From positions 374,734 to 438,733 of the forward strand of contig NW_025336587.1 in the NCBI RefSeq assembly GCF_004798865.1: a stretch of 64,000 nucleotides of DNA, in the 5' to 3' direction. Below, in pieces: positions 21,086-33,127 of this stretch (positions within the stretch are counted from its first letter, which is position 1; every line of letters begins with the position of its first letter). This DNA is from Varanus komodoensis. Taxonomy: Eukaryota; Chordata; Lepidosauria; Squamata; Varanidae. The translations under genes and the position numbers were made by a program. The notes under the pieces were generated by a model. That model was not told the DNA's origin. It saw nothing but the letters and a program-made list of their open reading frames with translations, and ran no database searches.

Positions 21086-23769
21086 ACTAGATTTCCCTAA
21101 AAAGTAGCCTTGGCTCCTTCTTTAAGGCTCTAGTTCTCATCAGTCCTGAAGTAAAAGGATCATTCAGTTCAGGATCATAAGGAAGTTACTTTCTCACTAG
21201 GCAGAGAACTGATCTGTGGATCTCTGCATTGCCTTGCTGGGCTGGCAACGTGTCCTCAGGTTCTTGGGCAGAGAAGATCTTGCCCTTTACCTGACACTGG
21301 GAAGTGGGCTTGTCCCGGGAGAAACCTGGAGAACAATCCTTCCCGCCTCCCTCCTCCTGACGAGTCTGACTCTGAGTCAGGGAGCACGCACCAAGAACAA
21401 CAGCCCCTTTCATTCTAGCCACCTCCCTCATGCCTCCGTTACTCGCCCTTTTTCTAGACCAAGCAGTCTCAGGTGCTGCTCCCCACAGGGGAGTAGCTCT
21501 GATCCCTGGATTATCTGGGCTGCCCTTTCCTGCCCTTTGCCCACCTGCATGATGCTCCTGATATAGTTTTCTAGATGTATTTCCATTTACCTCCCTCCTC
21601 TGGCCACCTAGGAGTCAGCCTGGTGCTGGGGCCCCGACTCCAGTGAGAGCCCTTGCTGATGTGCCTGGTCCCTAGCACCAAAGGGGCTGATCCTGCCAAA
21701 TGCTACGCAGGCTAGCACGGGGAGGACCGGGAGGAGAAATCCCTGCCCTGAAGGACCCCCGTGGCTTTGTCATGGCAACACACAGAGAACGAGGGACATC
21801 CTCCTGGCTGCTTACAGCCACAAAAGCGCCTTTCATGCAAGACAACCCAGGGGATGGAACTGCCCTGCCGCTGGCCCATGCGGTTGATTGTGGTTGATGG
21901 TGATGGGTGCCCAGCAGGGACAAAAGTGAGGTCAGTCCTCCAAAGCTCAGAGTTAATCACTGCATGGGGCTGCCCATTGATGTGAAAACCCAGCTTTGCA
22001 TGAGCTGCCTCAACCATCTGCAGCTGCTAGCATACGAGGAGCTCAGCCAACATGTTTTTCGCTGAAGCCCAGGTGAGCTTCTAATCTACCCTTGGAGAAA
22101 GTCTTTGGAGAGTCTAGATGCCTGTCCAACAAAAACTGAAAGAGGTCCCTGCAAGATCTAGGCTGGTGACCATTGGGGATGTGAAAAGTCTTGTGCAACC
22201 ATCAACCATGAACAATTGGAGAGCCATGACAGTGTACGGGATGGACTGTTAGGAAGATCTGAGTTCTAATCTCTGCTAAGATATGACTCTCTCTCTCTTG
22301 TTCCCTCTCTCACTCTTGCTCTCTCTCTGTGTGTGAGTGTGTGCAGAACCTCAGCAGGGTCTGAGGACTGGAAAAAGCCCTTGTAAGCTCTGAGACAGTC
22401 TTCTCCACCACCACTCCAGCCAGTTGCATAGTTGAGGTTCAGTAGGCATGTGCAAACTTCCTTTCAACTGGGTTCGCTTTCCAAGAACTGGTGGAGCACA
22501 AGAGGAAGTCTGCAAACAGAAGAGGGGTGGATTCCACGGAGCTGTCTTGTACCACTGCTCTCACCACCAAGTCATGCTGGATTTTCGCCCCCTGGTGGAT
22601 AGCTCACATGTCCCTCACCAAAGGTTATGGAAGCCATGGCCTCTCCGGTGGGACTGAGGCACTGGGTGTGAAATAAAGACCTTCCTCAGGGCGGAAAGTG
22701 CTCTAGAGGCAAGCAACATCCCTACGCTTGCTGGGGCAGATGTGGCCCTCTGTGGGTTGGGACTGGCCCGCAGCGAATGGAGCTGCAGCGCCTTCCTGTT
22801 GGGTGGACTTGTCAGGTGGGGTAGCCTTGGAGCTGTCCCTTTTGTGCATCTCTCTTCCTGAGCAAGTCCTGCTTGGGTTGTCTGCTCGGTGCTCCCGTTG
22901 CGGAAGGTCCTCAGAGACACACTGGGTCTTGCCCTCTCAGGGCACGACATCCTTTGGCAGTGTCTGGGAGGAGACGAGAGGCTGATGTGCATCTTCTGCC
23001 TGAGCAGGTACCTGGCCTTGTGGCCTCACCCCACCTGAGGTTCTGGGGTTTGTCTTCCGGGCCAGTCTCTGCAGAGTTGGCGTTTGGGCTTGATGTGGCC
23101 CTCGCCTTGGGCTGTGCTATCTCTTTCCCTGCTCTCCAGAGAAGCGTCTGCCTGTCAGGTGTGCATTCTTTCCTTCCTGCAGCATCCACCTGCAGATTTC
23201 CCCCAGGTTGGGCAGCTGTGCTTTTAACTCTGGCAGAGACTTGAAGAGCAGAGATCTGAGCAGCTGCAGCTTTGTCAGGGAACAAGCGATGGGGTGGGCA
23301 GAGCCACATCCTAAATATGGGAGCCATTGGGCTGCAGGAGTCGTGCCATTCAGACATCCTTCAGAATGCCCTGTTGCTCTGGGTTTCCCAGTAATTGTCA
23401 CAGCAGTTGGGAGGAAATGAGTTTTCCCAACACCTATTTATGGTTCGTTGCTATAACACTAAGTATTTCAAGGTGGCTTTTAGAAGAGGTGTGTTGCTAT
23501 GGATGAACACAATGCCTGCAATTGTATGGACTAGCACAGGAGTCGCTGCTTGGGGACTGCCCTATTCCCCAAAGTGTGGTTCAGCACCATGGACAGACCC
23601 CTGAATGTTCAGGGAGAGATGCAGAGTAGTTCTGAGTACTCTAACAACCCTGTGCTGAATCCACTGGAGTACATGTCCCTCTGCTAGGGTGAAATGAAAC
23701 TAAACCGACCCCTTTAAAATCCTAAATCCTACCGAGTTGGGATGCTCAAAGCCTTGCAGGCTGACATTA
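21086..23769. other. Unassigned stretch
   Basis: No exon or repeat family is recognised. Bases 22285-22345 hold an interrupted CT run passing into GT. Bases 22700-23400 are GC-rich and carry several chance frames on both strands without motifs. Confidence 0.35.
22285..22345. repeat. CT-rich then GT microsatellite
   Basis: Interrupted CTCTCT units are followed by GTGTGTGAGTGTGTG, seen directly. Confidence 0.85.
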
Positions 23770-24070
23770 CGGGGTATGGTATGCAGCATCAAGTTGCCTC
23801 CAGCTTATGGCAACCCTATGCATGGTTGCCCCCAAACCACCCTATCCATGGCAGCTCCCCCAAGGGAATAAATCCATCTCATATTTAGCCTTCCTCTTCT
23901 TCTGCCTTCAGGTTTTCCTTGCATGATTATCTTATCCAGGGGACCTTGCCTTCTCATGATGTGCCAAAGTTGGACAGCATCAGCTTTGCCATTTTTGCTT
24001 CTAGGGAAAGTTCTGGCTTGATTTGATCAAGGACCCTCTTGCTGCTGGGGTCAATACCCTGAGAAAAAAG
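23770..24070 (-). mobile_element. RTE-like LINE tail (second family), copy c
   Basis: On the minus strand a fragment reads VLDQIKPELSLEAKMAKLML, then the LSYFGHIMR region, the KVE..RRRGRP region (from CTTCCTCTTCTTCTGCCTTC) and a tail from GGTTGCCATAAGCTGGAGGC. It ends in the same tail type as the copies at 6.4, 30.4 and 41.3 kb and is 5' truncated. Confidence 0.7.
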
Positions 24071-24785
24071 AGGCAATAAATCATCAGTCAGGCTAGTGAG
24101 ATCTGGTCTCTCTTCTCTCCATGAGTTAACTTGCAAGGAAAAAAAGTGAGGAATGAAATGTCACGCCCAGAAACATTGACAGAAGGGAACTCTGTGTGTG
24201 ATTCATTTGTTCGTTTTCAGCTGCTAAGATACCTCCAGGGGGCCAGATTTCTAAGAAACCTCTGTAAAGTTGTTGAGAGATAATAACTCACAGGGGAAAT
24301 GAAGGAATCAAATACTTCGTGTATGTTTAGGGGGATCCCCTGAAACTCTACACACAGTGCCTGCCCGTGATATGACTACTGATGTGATTTAAAGAGATAG
24401 CGAGAGATGTTCTCAGAAGAGGAAGAGACAGGGAGAGAAAAAGACTCCGTGAAAGGCTGGCAAGGAAGGTGGTGCCAACGTGAGAGATCTGCATTCTGGG
24501 ACCATGGGCTGCACTTCCTGGAAGGTGGACTGCTGCAAGGCATGAGATGCACCTTACATGGGCAGGAAAGAAGGTGTTTGGCTACAGAATAAAGAAGTTT
24601 ATCTGGAGGGCTTTGAGCTGCATCCTACAGGGAAGGAGAAGTATGCCTGTATGTAACAACAGACCAAGGCTTATGCACCACAGCAGAGGGAGCAGCTCTA
24701 ACAGTGCCTGAAAACAGTCTTCCGAAAAATGTAATGGGAAAGCTAGAGTATAAAACAAGTGGTTTTCAGGGTCTATATACTAGTG
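24071..24785. other. Unassigned stretch
   Basis: Nothing is recognised. The part is purine-rich at 24390-24600. Confidence 0.3.
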
Positions 24786-25616
24786 CCAAAGTTTGAGAAA
24801 CAGACAGCATGAATGTGAACTCTTAATACAGGCTAGTGAATGCAACCTGATAGTATAACTGAAACTTGGTGGGATGACTCCTGTGCCTGGAATTCAGCAA
24901 TTGAAGGATATAACCTCTTCAAGAAGAAGAGAAGGAACAGAAAAGGAGGTGGAATCACACTATATGTTAAAGATACATGTTTCTGCACACAAATACAGAA
25001 GGATGAGCTTAGTAGCTCCATCAAGAGCATCTGGCTTAATATAAATGGAACAAGGAATAAAAGAAACACAGTGGTTTGAGTTTATTGCCAACCACCCAGT
25101 GGAGGAGAAGACAAGAATGAAACTTTTGAAAAGCACATTTCCAGCGTTTCAAGGAAGCAGGATGTTGTTGTTATTGGACTTCAAATTCCCTGTTATCAGT
25201 TGGGAGCCGAGTTCTGCCAAACATGGCTCCTGCAGGAGATTCCTAACATACGTTGCAGATAACTTCCTCCAACAGAATATGGAGGAAGGAACAAGAGAAA
25301 GCGCTGTCCTTACGTTGATCCCTGTCAACAAAGAAGAGCAAGTGGATAGAGTGGCAGATGCAGAATCTCAAGGGGAAAGTTACCACCACACCATACTTCT
25401 TGATTCTAAGGGAATCAAAGGCCAAATGTAGGCAAACATATACCCTGGATTTCAGGATAGACAATTTCAGTAAGCTCAGAACAATGATAAGTGAAGTCCC
25501 ATGGTAAGAGACGCTAATGAGAAAAGGAGTCCAAGATGGGTGGACATTTTTTTAAAAGGAAATTCTAAAGGCACAACTACAAACAATTCCAACAAGGAAA
25601 AAGGGTAGAAGAAGCC
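24786..25616 (+). mobile_element. CR1-type LINE, endonuclease and linker part
   Basis: Frames across this region read TETWWDDSCAWNSAIEGYNL, RRNRKGGGITLYVKDT, then DFKFPVISWE, RRFLTYVADNFLQQ and GTRESAVLTLIPVNKEEQVD. These are the CR1 ORF2 apurinic endonuclease blocks (usually ETWW-S..W, GGG-ALYV, GDFN.P.I.W, FL..V.DNFL, TR..ALLDL...N). A linker follows near 25495-25610, from SEVPW through IPTRKKGRR. Stops and frame changes show it is dead. The reverse transcriptase domain that should follow is absent, because the next bases belong to the 3' region. Confidence 0.8.
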
Positions 25617-26245
25617 CATGTATCAGCAATGTGATGTGGCTGCAAAAAGGGCAAATGCTATTTTAGGTTGTGCTGATACAAGTATCCCTTCCAGATCCTG
25701 CAAAGTACCAGTTCCCCTTTGCTCAACACTGGCCAGGCCTCATCTGGAGTCCTGCGTCCAGTTCTGGGCACCAGAGTTTAAGAAAAAAGCAGGCAAGCTG
25801 GAGAAGGGGCAGAGAAGAGCAACAAGGATGATCCAGAGAGTGAAAACGAAGCCCTGTATGGAGACATTGAAAGAAATGGGCATGTTTTACTTTAAGAGGA
25901 GACTGAGGGGAGCTAGGCTAGCACTCTCAAGTACCTGAAAAGCCGTCACAAAGAGGAAGGCCAGGCTCTCGCCTCAATCATCCCAGAGTGCGGAGTCCAG
26001 AACAATGGGCTCAAGCTGCAGCAAGCCAGATTCTGGCTGGACATCAGGAACAATTTCCTGCCTGTTGGAGCAATGGAGCCAATGACCTAGGGAGCTGGTG
26101 GGCTCCCCCACACTGGAGACTTAAAGATGCAACCGGACAACCATCTAAGCAAAAGGGTGTGACTGGGAGTCTGCACTGAGCAGGGGGTTGGATCTGACGG
26201 CCCCCTGGCCCCCTCCAGCTCTACTATTCTGTGATTCAGGCCCCT
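25617..26245 (+). mobile_element. CR1-type LINE, 3' region and terminus
   Basis: GCAAAAAGGGCAAATGCTAT begins the standard CR1 3' region. It continues through CTGGAGTCCTGCGTCCAGTT (25748-25767), GGGGCAGAGAAGAGCAACAA, CCTGAAAAGCCGTCACAAAG, TGGCTGGACATCAGGAACAA and CCAGCTCTACTATTCTGTGATTC, which is the CR1 end. It follows the endonuclease-linker part without the reverse transcriptase and is probably the same insertion with an internal deletion. Confidence 0.85.
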
Positions 26246-27945
26246 GCTGGCTGAAACTCAGCCCTCGGATTTCAGCAGGAACTCTGCCTGGAACATCAGA
26301 TTTTCTGGGCATGGGACATATGGCTGGCGTGATTATTATCAGCAGCTGTTGCAGAAGCATTTTGCATCATCTGCTCAGTCATGAGGCATTGAGCTGTTTT
26401 GTCCAATGTGATCATCCATCACTGAATGCACAGTGCGGTGAACGAAGTTCACAGGGGAGTGGATTTGAAAATGGCAGCAAATACCTCTGCAGAGCTGGAG
26501 TCAGATGGAGGTAAATCTAACATGGTCTGTCCCATAGGCCAGCATCAGGTCAAAAGGGCTCTCCATGACCCTGCACTCTTCCCCCAAAGTAGGGTTGCCA
26601 CCATGGAGCAAGCTGCAAACCTTGGATGGCTTCTCAAGAGCAAAAGAAAAAAAAAAGCTGCCATGGATAAAGGGCCCCCCTTGACTGCATGGAGTGACCT
26701 GAGGGACTGACCTGATCCTGCATTGTGTTAATGAAAACACTGAACTGGGGTTGGGATAAACCCTTCCAGAATCCACCCCTCTGAGCATTCCTGGCCTTCC
26801 AAAGGGAGCTGAGCTGAGGAGTCCATGGACAGAACCCGCCACTGGCCAAACTGAATGAGGAGGCTGCTTTTGCAGAGGGTGCTGAGCTGCGACAGTGTTC
26901 CAGAGTCCAGGGAGTCAAGCCCAGGGAATCAGATGGATTCCCACCCGCAGATCTCTACCCACCCCTGAACCCAGCTGTGCTTCTCCTTCTCTCTGCCCCA
27001 GCAACCCGCCCCATGGCAGCAGGCCGTGACCTTGCCATCTCTCCTGAGCCACAAGGGTTCTACCTGATGCATCATTCACAGAAAGAGGTGCTTGTTTCTG
27101 CCTGCGTGTGTCCGCATGAAATATTCAGTGGAGTGCGGAGGCCCGGCATGTGTCAGGGCTCAGCTGGGCTGCACCCTCTGAGCTGAGCATTCAGCAGCTG
27201 ACTCAGTTTCCTACCAGAGAGGAAAAAGGAAGTGGCAGATGGACAGCGGGCACCTTCGCAATCACATGCACACACCCAGGGTGCATTCAGAGAGGTCGAT
27301 ATTTAAATCTGGTGACTAGCCATGCCCACATCCTGGGGTTCCTTGCCTCCTGTCATGGGCAAAGACAATGGGTGACTCCTTTCTCAGGGGGGTTTCTCAT
27401 GACTGCAGCTTTGCCTTTGAGTATGTAGAAGCTACCCATATGCATGGCGGCCTCCCCAGACCCTGTGGGAATGAGGAGCGAACTGCAGTCTGAAGAAGCA
27501 CAGTGGGTGCTCTGAGCCATGTATTGGGCGCGCTCTGCTGTGATTCCTCTGTGGCAGAGCAGCTCCGGAAGGTCAGCTGTTCTCTCAGCCTTGCCCCTTC
27601 TCCCATTTGCAATATTTGGAATTCCATATGGGATCCCCCCCATTTCTAGTCCATGGCAGTTTTGCTTGCATCATCTCAAACATCTACCCCAAAGCACAAA
27701 GACAAGTGGCATTTCAGTTGTGTGCATTCCCCCCACAGGCATTCACACTCACCTTTCCCCCCACAAATGTAGCTCTTGGATGAATACGTATTTTCCCCGA
27801 AGTCTCAATTTTAGAGCCAAGAACTGTATTTTAAAAATCACGGGATCTGCACAAGATAAAAGAGAATTGCTTTCCGATCTCTATCTAGAAAGAGGGAACT
27901 AGGTCCAATTTCTTAAAAGTGCAATGAAAAAAACCAGATAATTAT
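26246..27945. other. Unassigned stretch with candidate conserved block
   Basis: Bases 26270-26440 lack repeats and contain GGCGTGATTATTATCAGC, GCATTTTGCATCATCTGCTC and CAATGTGATCATCCATCACT. That texture is often seen in developmental enhancers. The remainder is unassigned, and no gene is seen. Confidence 0.3.
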
Positions 27946-28005
27946 ACCATTAGCCTACCTTACAGGGCTGTTGTGAAGATGACTAAACAAACCTCTTGTA
28001 GTGCT
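27946..28005 (+). mobile_element. Squamate SINE body fragment
   Basis: ATTAGCCTACCTTACAGGGC followed by TGTTGTGAAGATGA matches the CCTACCTCACAGGGTTGTTGTG core of the SINE body. It is short and old. Confidence 0.5.
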
Positions 28006-28144
28006 TGCAGGTATAGTTGTTAATATTGTTCTCATGAGAACGAGCGTCTTGGTTGTAAACCCCAAATATCTTATCATGTTTAATTCATGTTTAGTCCAGG
28101 AAGAAATATTTGTGAAAAGAATGAAGGAATTTTTGATTTCTGGA

Positions 28145-28340
28145 TTACATGCATACCCCACCTCTTTTTTCCCAAGGAGCTCAAGATGGCACCTAGGGTT
28201 GCTTCCATCCCAACAGCACTGCAGGGTAGGCCAGGCTGAGCAACACTGGCTGATTTGAATTAGCCCTTGAAGTTTGTGGCTACTAAAAATTTGAACCCAG
28301 GGCTTCTCTCTGGCAGTGAAGAGTGTAGTCCAGAATCTGC
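28145..28340 (-). mobile_element. Squamate tRNA-type SINE
   Basis: ATACCCCACCTCTTTTTTCC, AAGGAGCTCAAGATGGCACC, GCAGGGTAGGCCAGGCTGAG and a GAACCCAGGGCTTCTCTC head remnant appear in the order of an inverted SINE. It is diverged. Confidence 0.65.
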
Positions 28341-28431
28341 TTATTTAGAAGCAAACACCATAATGACTTATATCCAGGGAGGCAGCTATAGAACCGCGTC
28401 CTAAATGTGCTCCCAACATCTCCTTTTGTGC

Positions 28432-28510
28432 TAGGATGAGGAACTCATTGTTGGACTCCAGTGTCCATCCTCCCCAGCCAGCATGGATGTGGGTGGGACT
28501 TGCAGTTCCT
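28432..28510. mobile_element. hAT-like mini element (MITE) fragment
   Basis: GATGAGGAACTCATTGTTGG, ACTCCAGTGTCCATCCTCCCC and AGCCAGCATGGATGTGGGTGGGACTTGCAG share the plan of the element at 60878-61003 (ACTCCCATC..CCAGCCAGCATGG..GATGGGAGTTG). The far end is not clear. Confidence 0.4.
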
Positions 28511-28537
28511 TGCGTACACATACCGATGCCTTTCCCA

Positions 28538-28700
28538 TTCCTGTTTTATGCCCGTCATCCAAAAAATCCACATGTGGTCCCCTTCCTGTTTTCTCCACAC
28601 AACAACCCTGTGAGGTAGAATTTGAGAGATGGCCACTCTCCCAAGGACAAACAAGTTGGCTCTGGGTTCATGTGGGGTCATACCCTGGTCTCTCCCTGTC
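28538..28700 (-). mobile_element. Squamate tRNA-type SINE fragment
   Basis: CACACAACAACCCTGTGAGG (28596-28615) and TAGAATTTGAGAGATGGCCA match the inverted SINE body. The head is not recognisable, and it is worn. Confidence 0.5.
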
Positions 28701-29579
28701 TGGGGTTCTCATGGTTGTCCAGATGTTATTGGATTACAGATTGGCCATGATTTCTCTATTATAGAGAATGGCCTTGCACCATCCGGAATAGCCACTGTTT
28801 CCCCACACTGCTTCCCAGGTAGGATGTGCCAGAAATTCATTTCGGTCCATTCTAAACCAGGACTCAGCCTATTCACATCTTCAGAACTGCACTGCGGCTC
28901 AGACACAATCTATGAACAATGATCCTGCACTTTAAACTTTGCAAAGTAATTTACTGAGCAAAAAATAAGCAATCAATGGTCTGAATGCATGCATTTGAAA
29001 AATTCATATGAAAATATTTGCACTTTTGAAAGGTACCTACAAATAAGCTTTTCCCATCTGGAGAAGTTTAAATATGTTCGCAATTCATAGATTTATGTAG
29101 AAAATGGACAAGTGGATTTTCATGTGACATGAACAAAGAAAGAAAGCTCTCCACTTGAAACAAGAGCAAGGATGGAATTCAGAGTGCTTTGCTAGCCTGA
29201 GTGTTACTGTTTCATAAATTCCCTATTTTCAAAACGTGGATGGAAATAGTTCTCTTCAGTCTTCCTCTTTGACGTCTTAGTCTTTGGCAACAACGGTCAC
29301 ACAGAACCATACTAAGAGTTCAAAACCGGGGCAGGTTAGAAGAACTCACAGGAAATATCAAAAAGCTTCAAAGTTGTTGTCTGTTGACTTCAGTTGCTCA
29401 TGAAAAAGGAAATAACTTTAAGGGAGCAATCCTGCACTTGGCAGCCTCAGTCTCCACCACTGCTGCACCTGTGAGTAGCACCAGGCATTTTTCCTCAGGG
29501 GCCATTTCCTCTTCCTTTACTGGGACATAAAAATCAGCCATAAGTGCAGAATGATCACGCACATCTCAGGGAGCGCCTT
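28701..29579. other. Unassigned stretch
   Basis: There is no gene. Bases 28980-29140 are A-rich with GCATGCATTTGAAAAATTCA and ATTTGCACTTTTGAAAG, resembling the degenerate fields near 60 kb. Confidence 0.3.
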
Positions 29580-29662
29580 CCTCCGTCATAAGCAGGGGTG
29601 TCATGGATACATTTTGGAGGGCTTAAATGCATGGAGTCACCATGAGTTGGAGATGATTATAT
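29580..29662 (+). mobile_element. RTE-like LINE, last bases of tail
   Basis: GGTGTCATGGATACATTTTG..ATGGAGTCACCATGAGTTGG, then AGATGATTAT, matches the final bases of the second RTE-like family (a GGTCACTATGAGTTGGAGGCGACTTG-type end). It is very short. Confidence 0.4.
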
Positions 29663-29893
29663 TATTATATTTGTATGTCTGCTTTTTTCCTTCCAAGGAA
29701 CTGAAGGAGGGCTTTGATTATTCTCTCCTCTTCTCAATCTTACCTCACAACAACAGCCCTGTGAAGTAGGCTGGGATGAGTCTGTGACTGGCCCAAAGTC
29801 ACCCAGTGGGCTCCATGGCCGAGCAGGGACCAGAACCCGGATTGCTCGAGTCCCAGGCCCGAGGTCTTAACCTCTGCACAGCACGGGCTCTCT
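29663..29893 (-). mobile_element. Squamate tRNA-type SINE, near full length
   Basis: The order is: TTCCTTCCAAGGAACTGAAG, CTTACCTCACAACAACAGCC, CTGTGAAGTAGGCTGGGATG, CTGTGACTGGCCCAAAGTCA, CCCAGTGGGCTCCATGGCCG and the tRNA-like head AGAACCCGGATTGCTCGAGT..GAGGTCTTAACCTCTGCAC. This is a clear inverted copy of the SINE at 52426-52655, retaining the B-box region. Confidence 0.85.
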
Positions 29894-29929
29894 ACCTGGG
29901 GTCATTCCACATTGTTTGAATAGGCACCT

Positions 29930-29947
29930 GGGGCGGGGGGGGGGGGC
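29930..29947 (+). repeat. G-run
   Basis: GGGGC is followed by 12 or more G. It can form a G-quadruplex and is a likely spot for assembly error. Confidence 0.85.
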
Positions 29948-30237
29948 GAATGACTGTTCCTGTTGTTTGCTGTACACCTCTCCTTAGATTCATTTCCTCC
30001 CCAGTCTTGAGTGTATGGAGAAGGATGCAAAGCACTCCCTTAAGTGGGACAGCCAGACTTGCTCCAGCCAACCCGGAACCTTCTTTCAAGGTGGCAAGAA
30101 GGTTATTTCTGTCTGGACCCAGCTGTGTTCAACCACAGGCACTGCTAGCTGGACCAGAGGGCTGTGCTCGGACTCTGTTGCTGCAATGTGCTGTCTGGTT
30201 GTCTTTACCCTACAGTGCCCCTGTGAATAAATCCCCT

Positions 30238-30600
30238 CCACGAAGCCTCCCATGACTGCTCCATGGAGCTCTTCCAGGTTCAAGGCTGTGACTTCCTTGA
30301 TGGAATCGATCCATTTCTTACTGGGCCTTCCTTTTCTTCTTCGGCCTTCAACCTTCCCCAGCACGATGGACTTCCCAGGGAGTCTGGCCTTCTCAGGACG
30401 TGCCCACAGCTCTCCGTTTTGACATTTCTGCTCCTCAAGCTCTGGTTTGTTTTCATCCCGGACCGCTGTTTGTCTCCCTGTCGGTACACAGTACTTGCAA
30501 AGCCCTCCCTCAGCGCCTTGTTTCTCCCCTGTTCAACCTTCCCACCCACCCACTGTGACTGGGGATGCTCTCGTGTGGATGATCTTGGAGTCTGACAATC
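30238..30600 (-). mobile_element. RTE-like LINE tail (second family), copy d
   Basis: The minus strand reads a SLRSRNVKTE stretch, HVLRRPDSLGSPSCWG, KVEGRRRKGRPSKKWIDSIK and EVTALNLEELHGAVM. The frame at 30086-30364 keeps MLGKVEGRRRKGRPSKKWID intact. This is the C-terminal tail of the second RTE-like family, 5' truncated. Confidence 0.75.
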
Positions 30601-32440
30601 TGAGGGTCTCCATTCCGCCACTCTTGCCTGAAAGATTTTAGCCAATTAATCCACACTTGGGCCCAGCGCGGAATGCCAGGGATTGGTAAAACCCATCTCA
30701 AATGTCTTGTAAGTCGGAAGCATAGGCATGTCAGAGAAATCCAGAAAGTATTCGGATGAGTTTGAATTTCTAAGAATTTAAGAGGATTCCCACCCAAAGC
30801 AGCTTTTCCTGAGTCCCATAGATCCCACGGACTTGCAGACCATTTTAGAAAAAAATGCAAACATTTCACATAGATTTAGAATAGATATATAAAACACCTC
30901 ACCAAACTGTGGATTTTCCCCATAGCCAGAACAATATTTCCAATAATTCCCCTTGCCCCATCAAGCTGTTAGCCAGTGAAATAGGCTGATGGAGAAGGAG
31001 GGGGAGAAGGGGAGATATCCAAATCTGTGGGGCTCATGCAGCAATGTTTAAACCTGTGCATTTTGTGCAAATTAACCCCAGGGAAATACAGAAGATAAAA
31101 AAAACCCAATTAACAGTGCACAATACCCACACAGAATAAAGCATGGAAATATTCCTCATGAGGTGTGGTTCTGCAGTGTTAGCCTATTTATGCACTTCCA
31201 GGTGCAAATTTGTGCACATCCATGCAGACACGCTTGCACAAAGCAGCAGGCCAGGGAGAAAGGTCACCTGAAAATGCACAACTCGCTGGTGCAGTGACTT
31301 TGTTTCTAGCTGCACATGCCTAATGCAATCCCAGGGTAGCACCTGACCAAAAGCCCCTGAGCCTTTCAAAAGAGAGTGGGATTCCAGGGAGATTAGCAAA
31401 GATATATACAGGTTGCATTTTCTGTATGGCTGGGAAGACAGGAGTGGCAGCTTGAGCCTTCTTGTCCTGGGTGTGTGTGTTGTGTGTGTGTGTGCATGCG
31501 TCCATGCGTGCGTCCGTGCATGGAAGGGGTGTTCCCAGCCTTGGCAGGTAGAAGAACGAGAGCTAGCCGTTCTGCTTACTGGAGATCTGCAAGCATCTCT
31601 TGGCCACTGTGCAAATTTATAGTTTTGTTTATTGTCATCACTGGACATCTGGGCTTTAATCTTCTCCACTGAACGAAGCCGGAAAGGGCACTAGGATGAA
31701 AACTGTCATGGACAACAAAGCGGCCAGATGGACGGCATGCGTGTGTGTGTTTGCGGGGGTGAAATCAATGGTGGGAGAGGAAAAGAGGAGAGAGAATACG
31801 ACCAGGTGATACATTTCACAGCTCCACGGAAAGCTGCAGTGTCCAGAGGATTAAACCAGACAGGATGGTGCTGGAGCAAGCAGGGAGGCTGTGGGGCAAG
31901 CAGAGGTCAGGTGCAATTGCGGCTTCATAAAATCTGCAACAGAAAACTTCATGGCTGCAGCTCTGGATTCAACCCCTTCATTTTCCTAGCACGGCTGAAC
32001 GGTGCAGACCAAGAGCTGGTCGACTCGGCACCAGCTGTTCTTTGTCATCACCTGCCTTGGAGCCCCCTTTGAGAGTGTCCGCTAAACCTTGGCTTCCGCA
32101 GGGAAAGCCTTTAGTGAACTCGCGTGATTTTTCTCCCCTGCCCTCCCACTTCCTTTTCCACCAGTGTCCCACAGAATGGCCCCTGCATTGACGCACAGGG
32201 CAATGCCATCCTGTTCTGGCCGCTGCTGGCAGCAATTCACCGCAATGCAGCCAGTTGCTGCAAGAACTCACTGCCCGAATCTGCGAAGGCACATCCATCC
32301 GTGTTTTCGCTGTCCATTAGGGATGGGGGAGAAACTCATTCCATCTGCATCTTCATGTGAACAGAGCAGTTGTTTCACTCCAGGGGCAATCCAGTGCTGT
32401 CCACATTCGATGCATAGAAGACTGCAAACTCAGAGCTGCA
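30601..32440. other. Unassigned stretch
   Basis: There is no gene. It holds a TG-rich microsatellite at 31471-31520 and an A/T-rich field near 31030-31170 (GTGCATTTTGTGCAAATTAA). The rest is not recognised. Confidence 0.35.
31471..31520. repeat. (TG)n and TGCGTCCA-type run
   Basis: GTGTGTGTTGTGTGTGTGTG is followed by repeated CATGCGTCC/CGTGCGTCC units, seen directly. Confidence 0.85.
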
Positions 32441-32670
32441 GTTTATTTATTAATTACATTTTTATCCCACCATTTTTCCTTCCAAGGAACTCAGGGTGGC
32501 CTACATAATTCTTTTCCACTCAGTCTTATGCCCATAACAACAATCCTGAGAGGTAGGTTGAGCTGGGAGTCTGTGACTGGCTCAGAGGAACCCAGCAGAC
32601 TGAGTGGGGACAAGAACCCAGATTGCCTGAGTCCCAGTCCCATGCTCTTAACTAACGAGCCTGCTCCTTC
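32441..32670 (-). mobile_element. Squamate tRNA-type SINE, near full length
   Basis: It begins with TTTATTTATTAATTACATTT and TTATCCCACCATTTTTCCTT. The body contains AAGGAACTCAGGGTGGCCTA and ACAACAATCCTGAGAGGTAG. The head contains AGAACCCAGATTGCCTGAGT and GCTCTTAACTAACGAGCC. It is an inverted copy of the same SINE with its 3' tail included. Confidence 0.85.
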
Positions 32671-33127
32671 CTGCCTTTAGGCTCCAAAACACCAGACAGT
32701 CTTTTGTTGGCACTGAGCAGCTACAAGATACCATTAAAACCCTTCTAATACTAGACAGTAAGCCTCTGCTCATGTGAAGAGTGTTGACTGAATACAGGGA
32801 CCTTTCCAAAAGCCTTGGGCTCTGCTTGCACAGGGGAAAGGCCAGCTGGCAAGGCCATGAAAAGCTTCTGTGGTGCAGCTCATCATGGACTGGGGCTCCA
32901 GCAAGCCAATGGCTCCCCCCACTTGGACCCCTCCCCTCCAAAGCACCCTTGCATTCCTGGTCAGGCTGGGAACCTGTGCGCAAAGGCTTGAGGGTGCTTC
33001 AAAGGGCTCTTCTTTCCCTGAGCTTCTAAAACCCCCATCACTCCAAGGCCATCGACTTCTTTGGAATCTCAGCCGAGAGGACCCTGGGATGCCCACCCAC
33101 TCACCACCACGTGCATCCAAGACACAG
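32671..33127. other. Unassigned stretch
   Basis: GC-rich with chance frames on both strands (for example 32770-33120, minus). No motif is seen. Confidence 0.35.
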
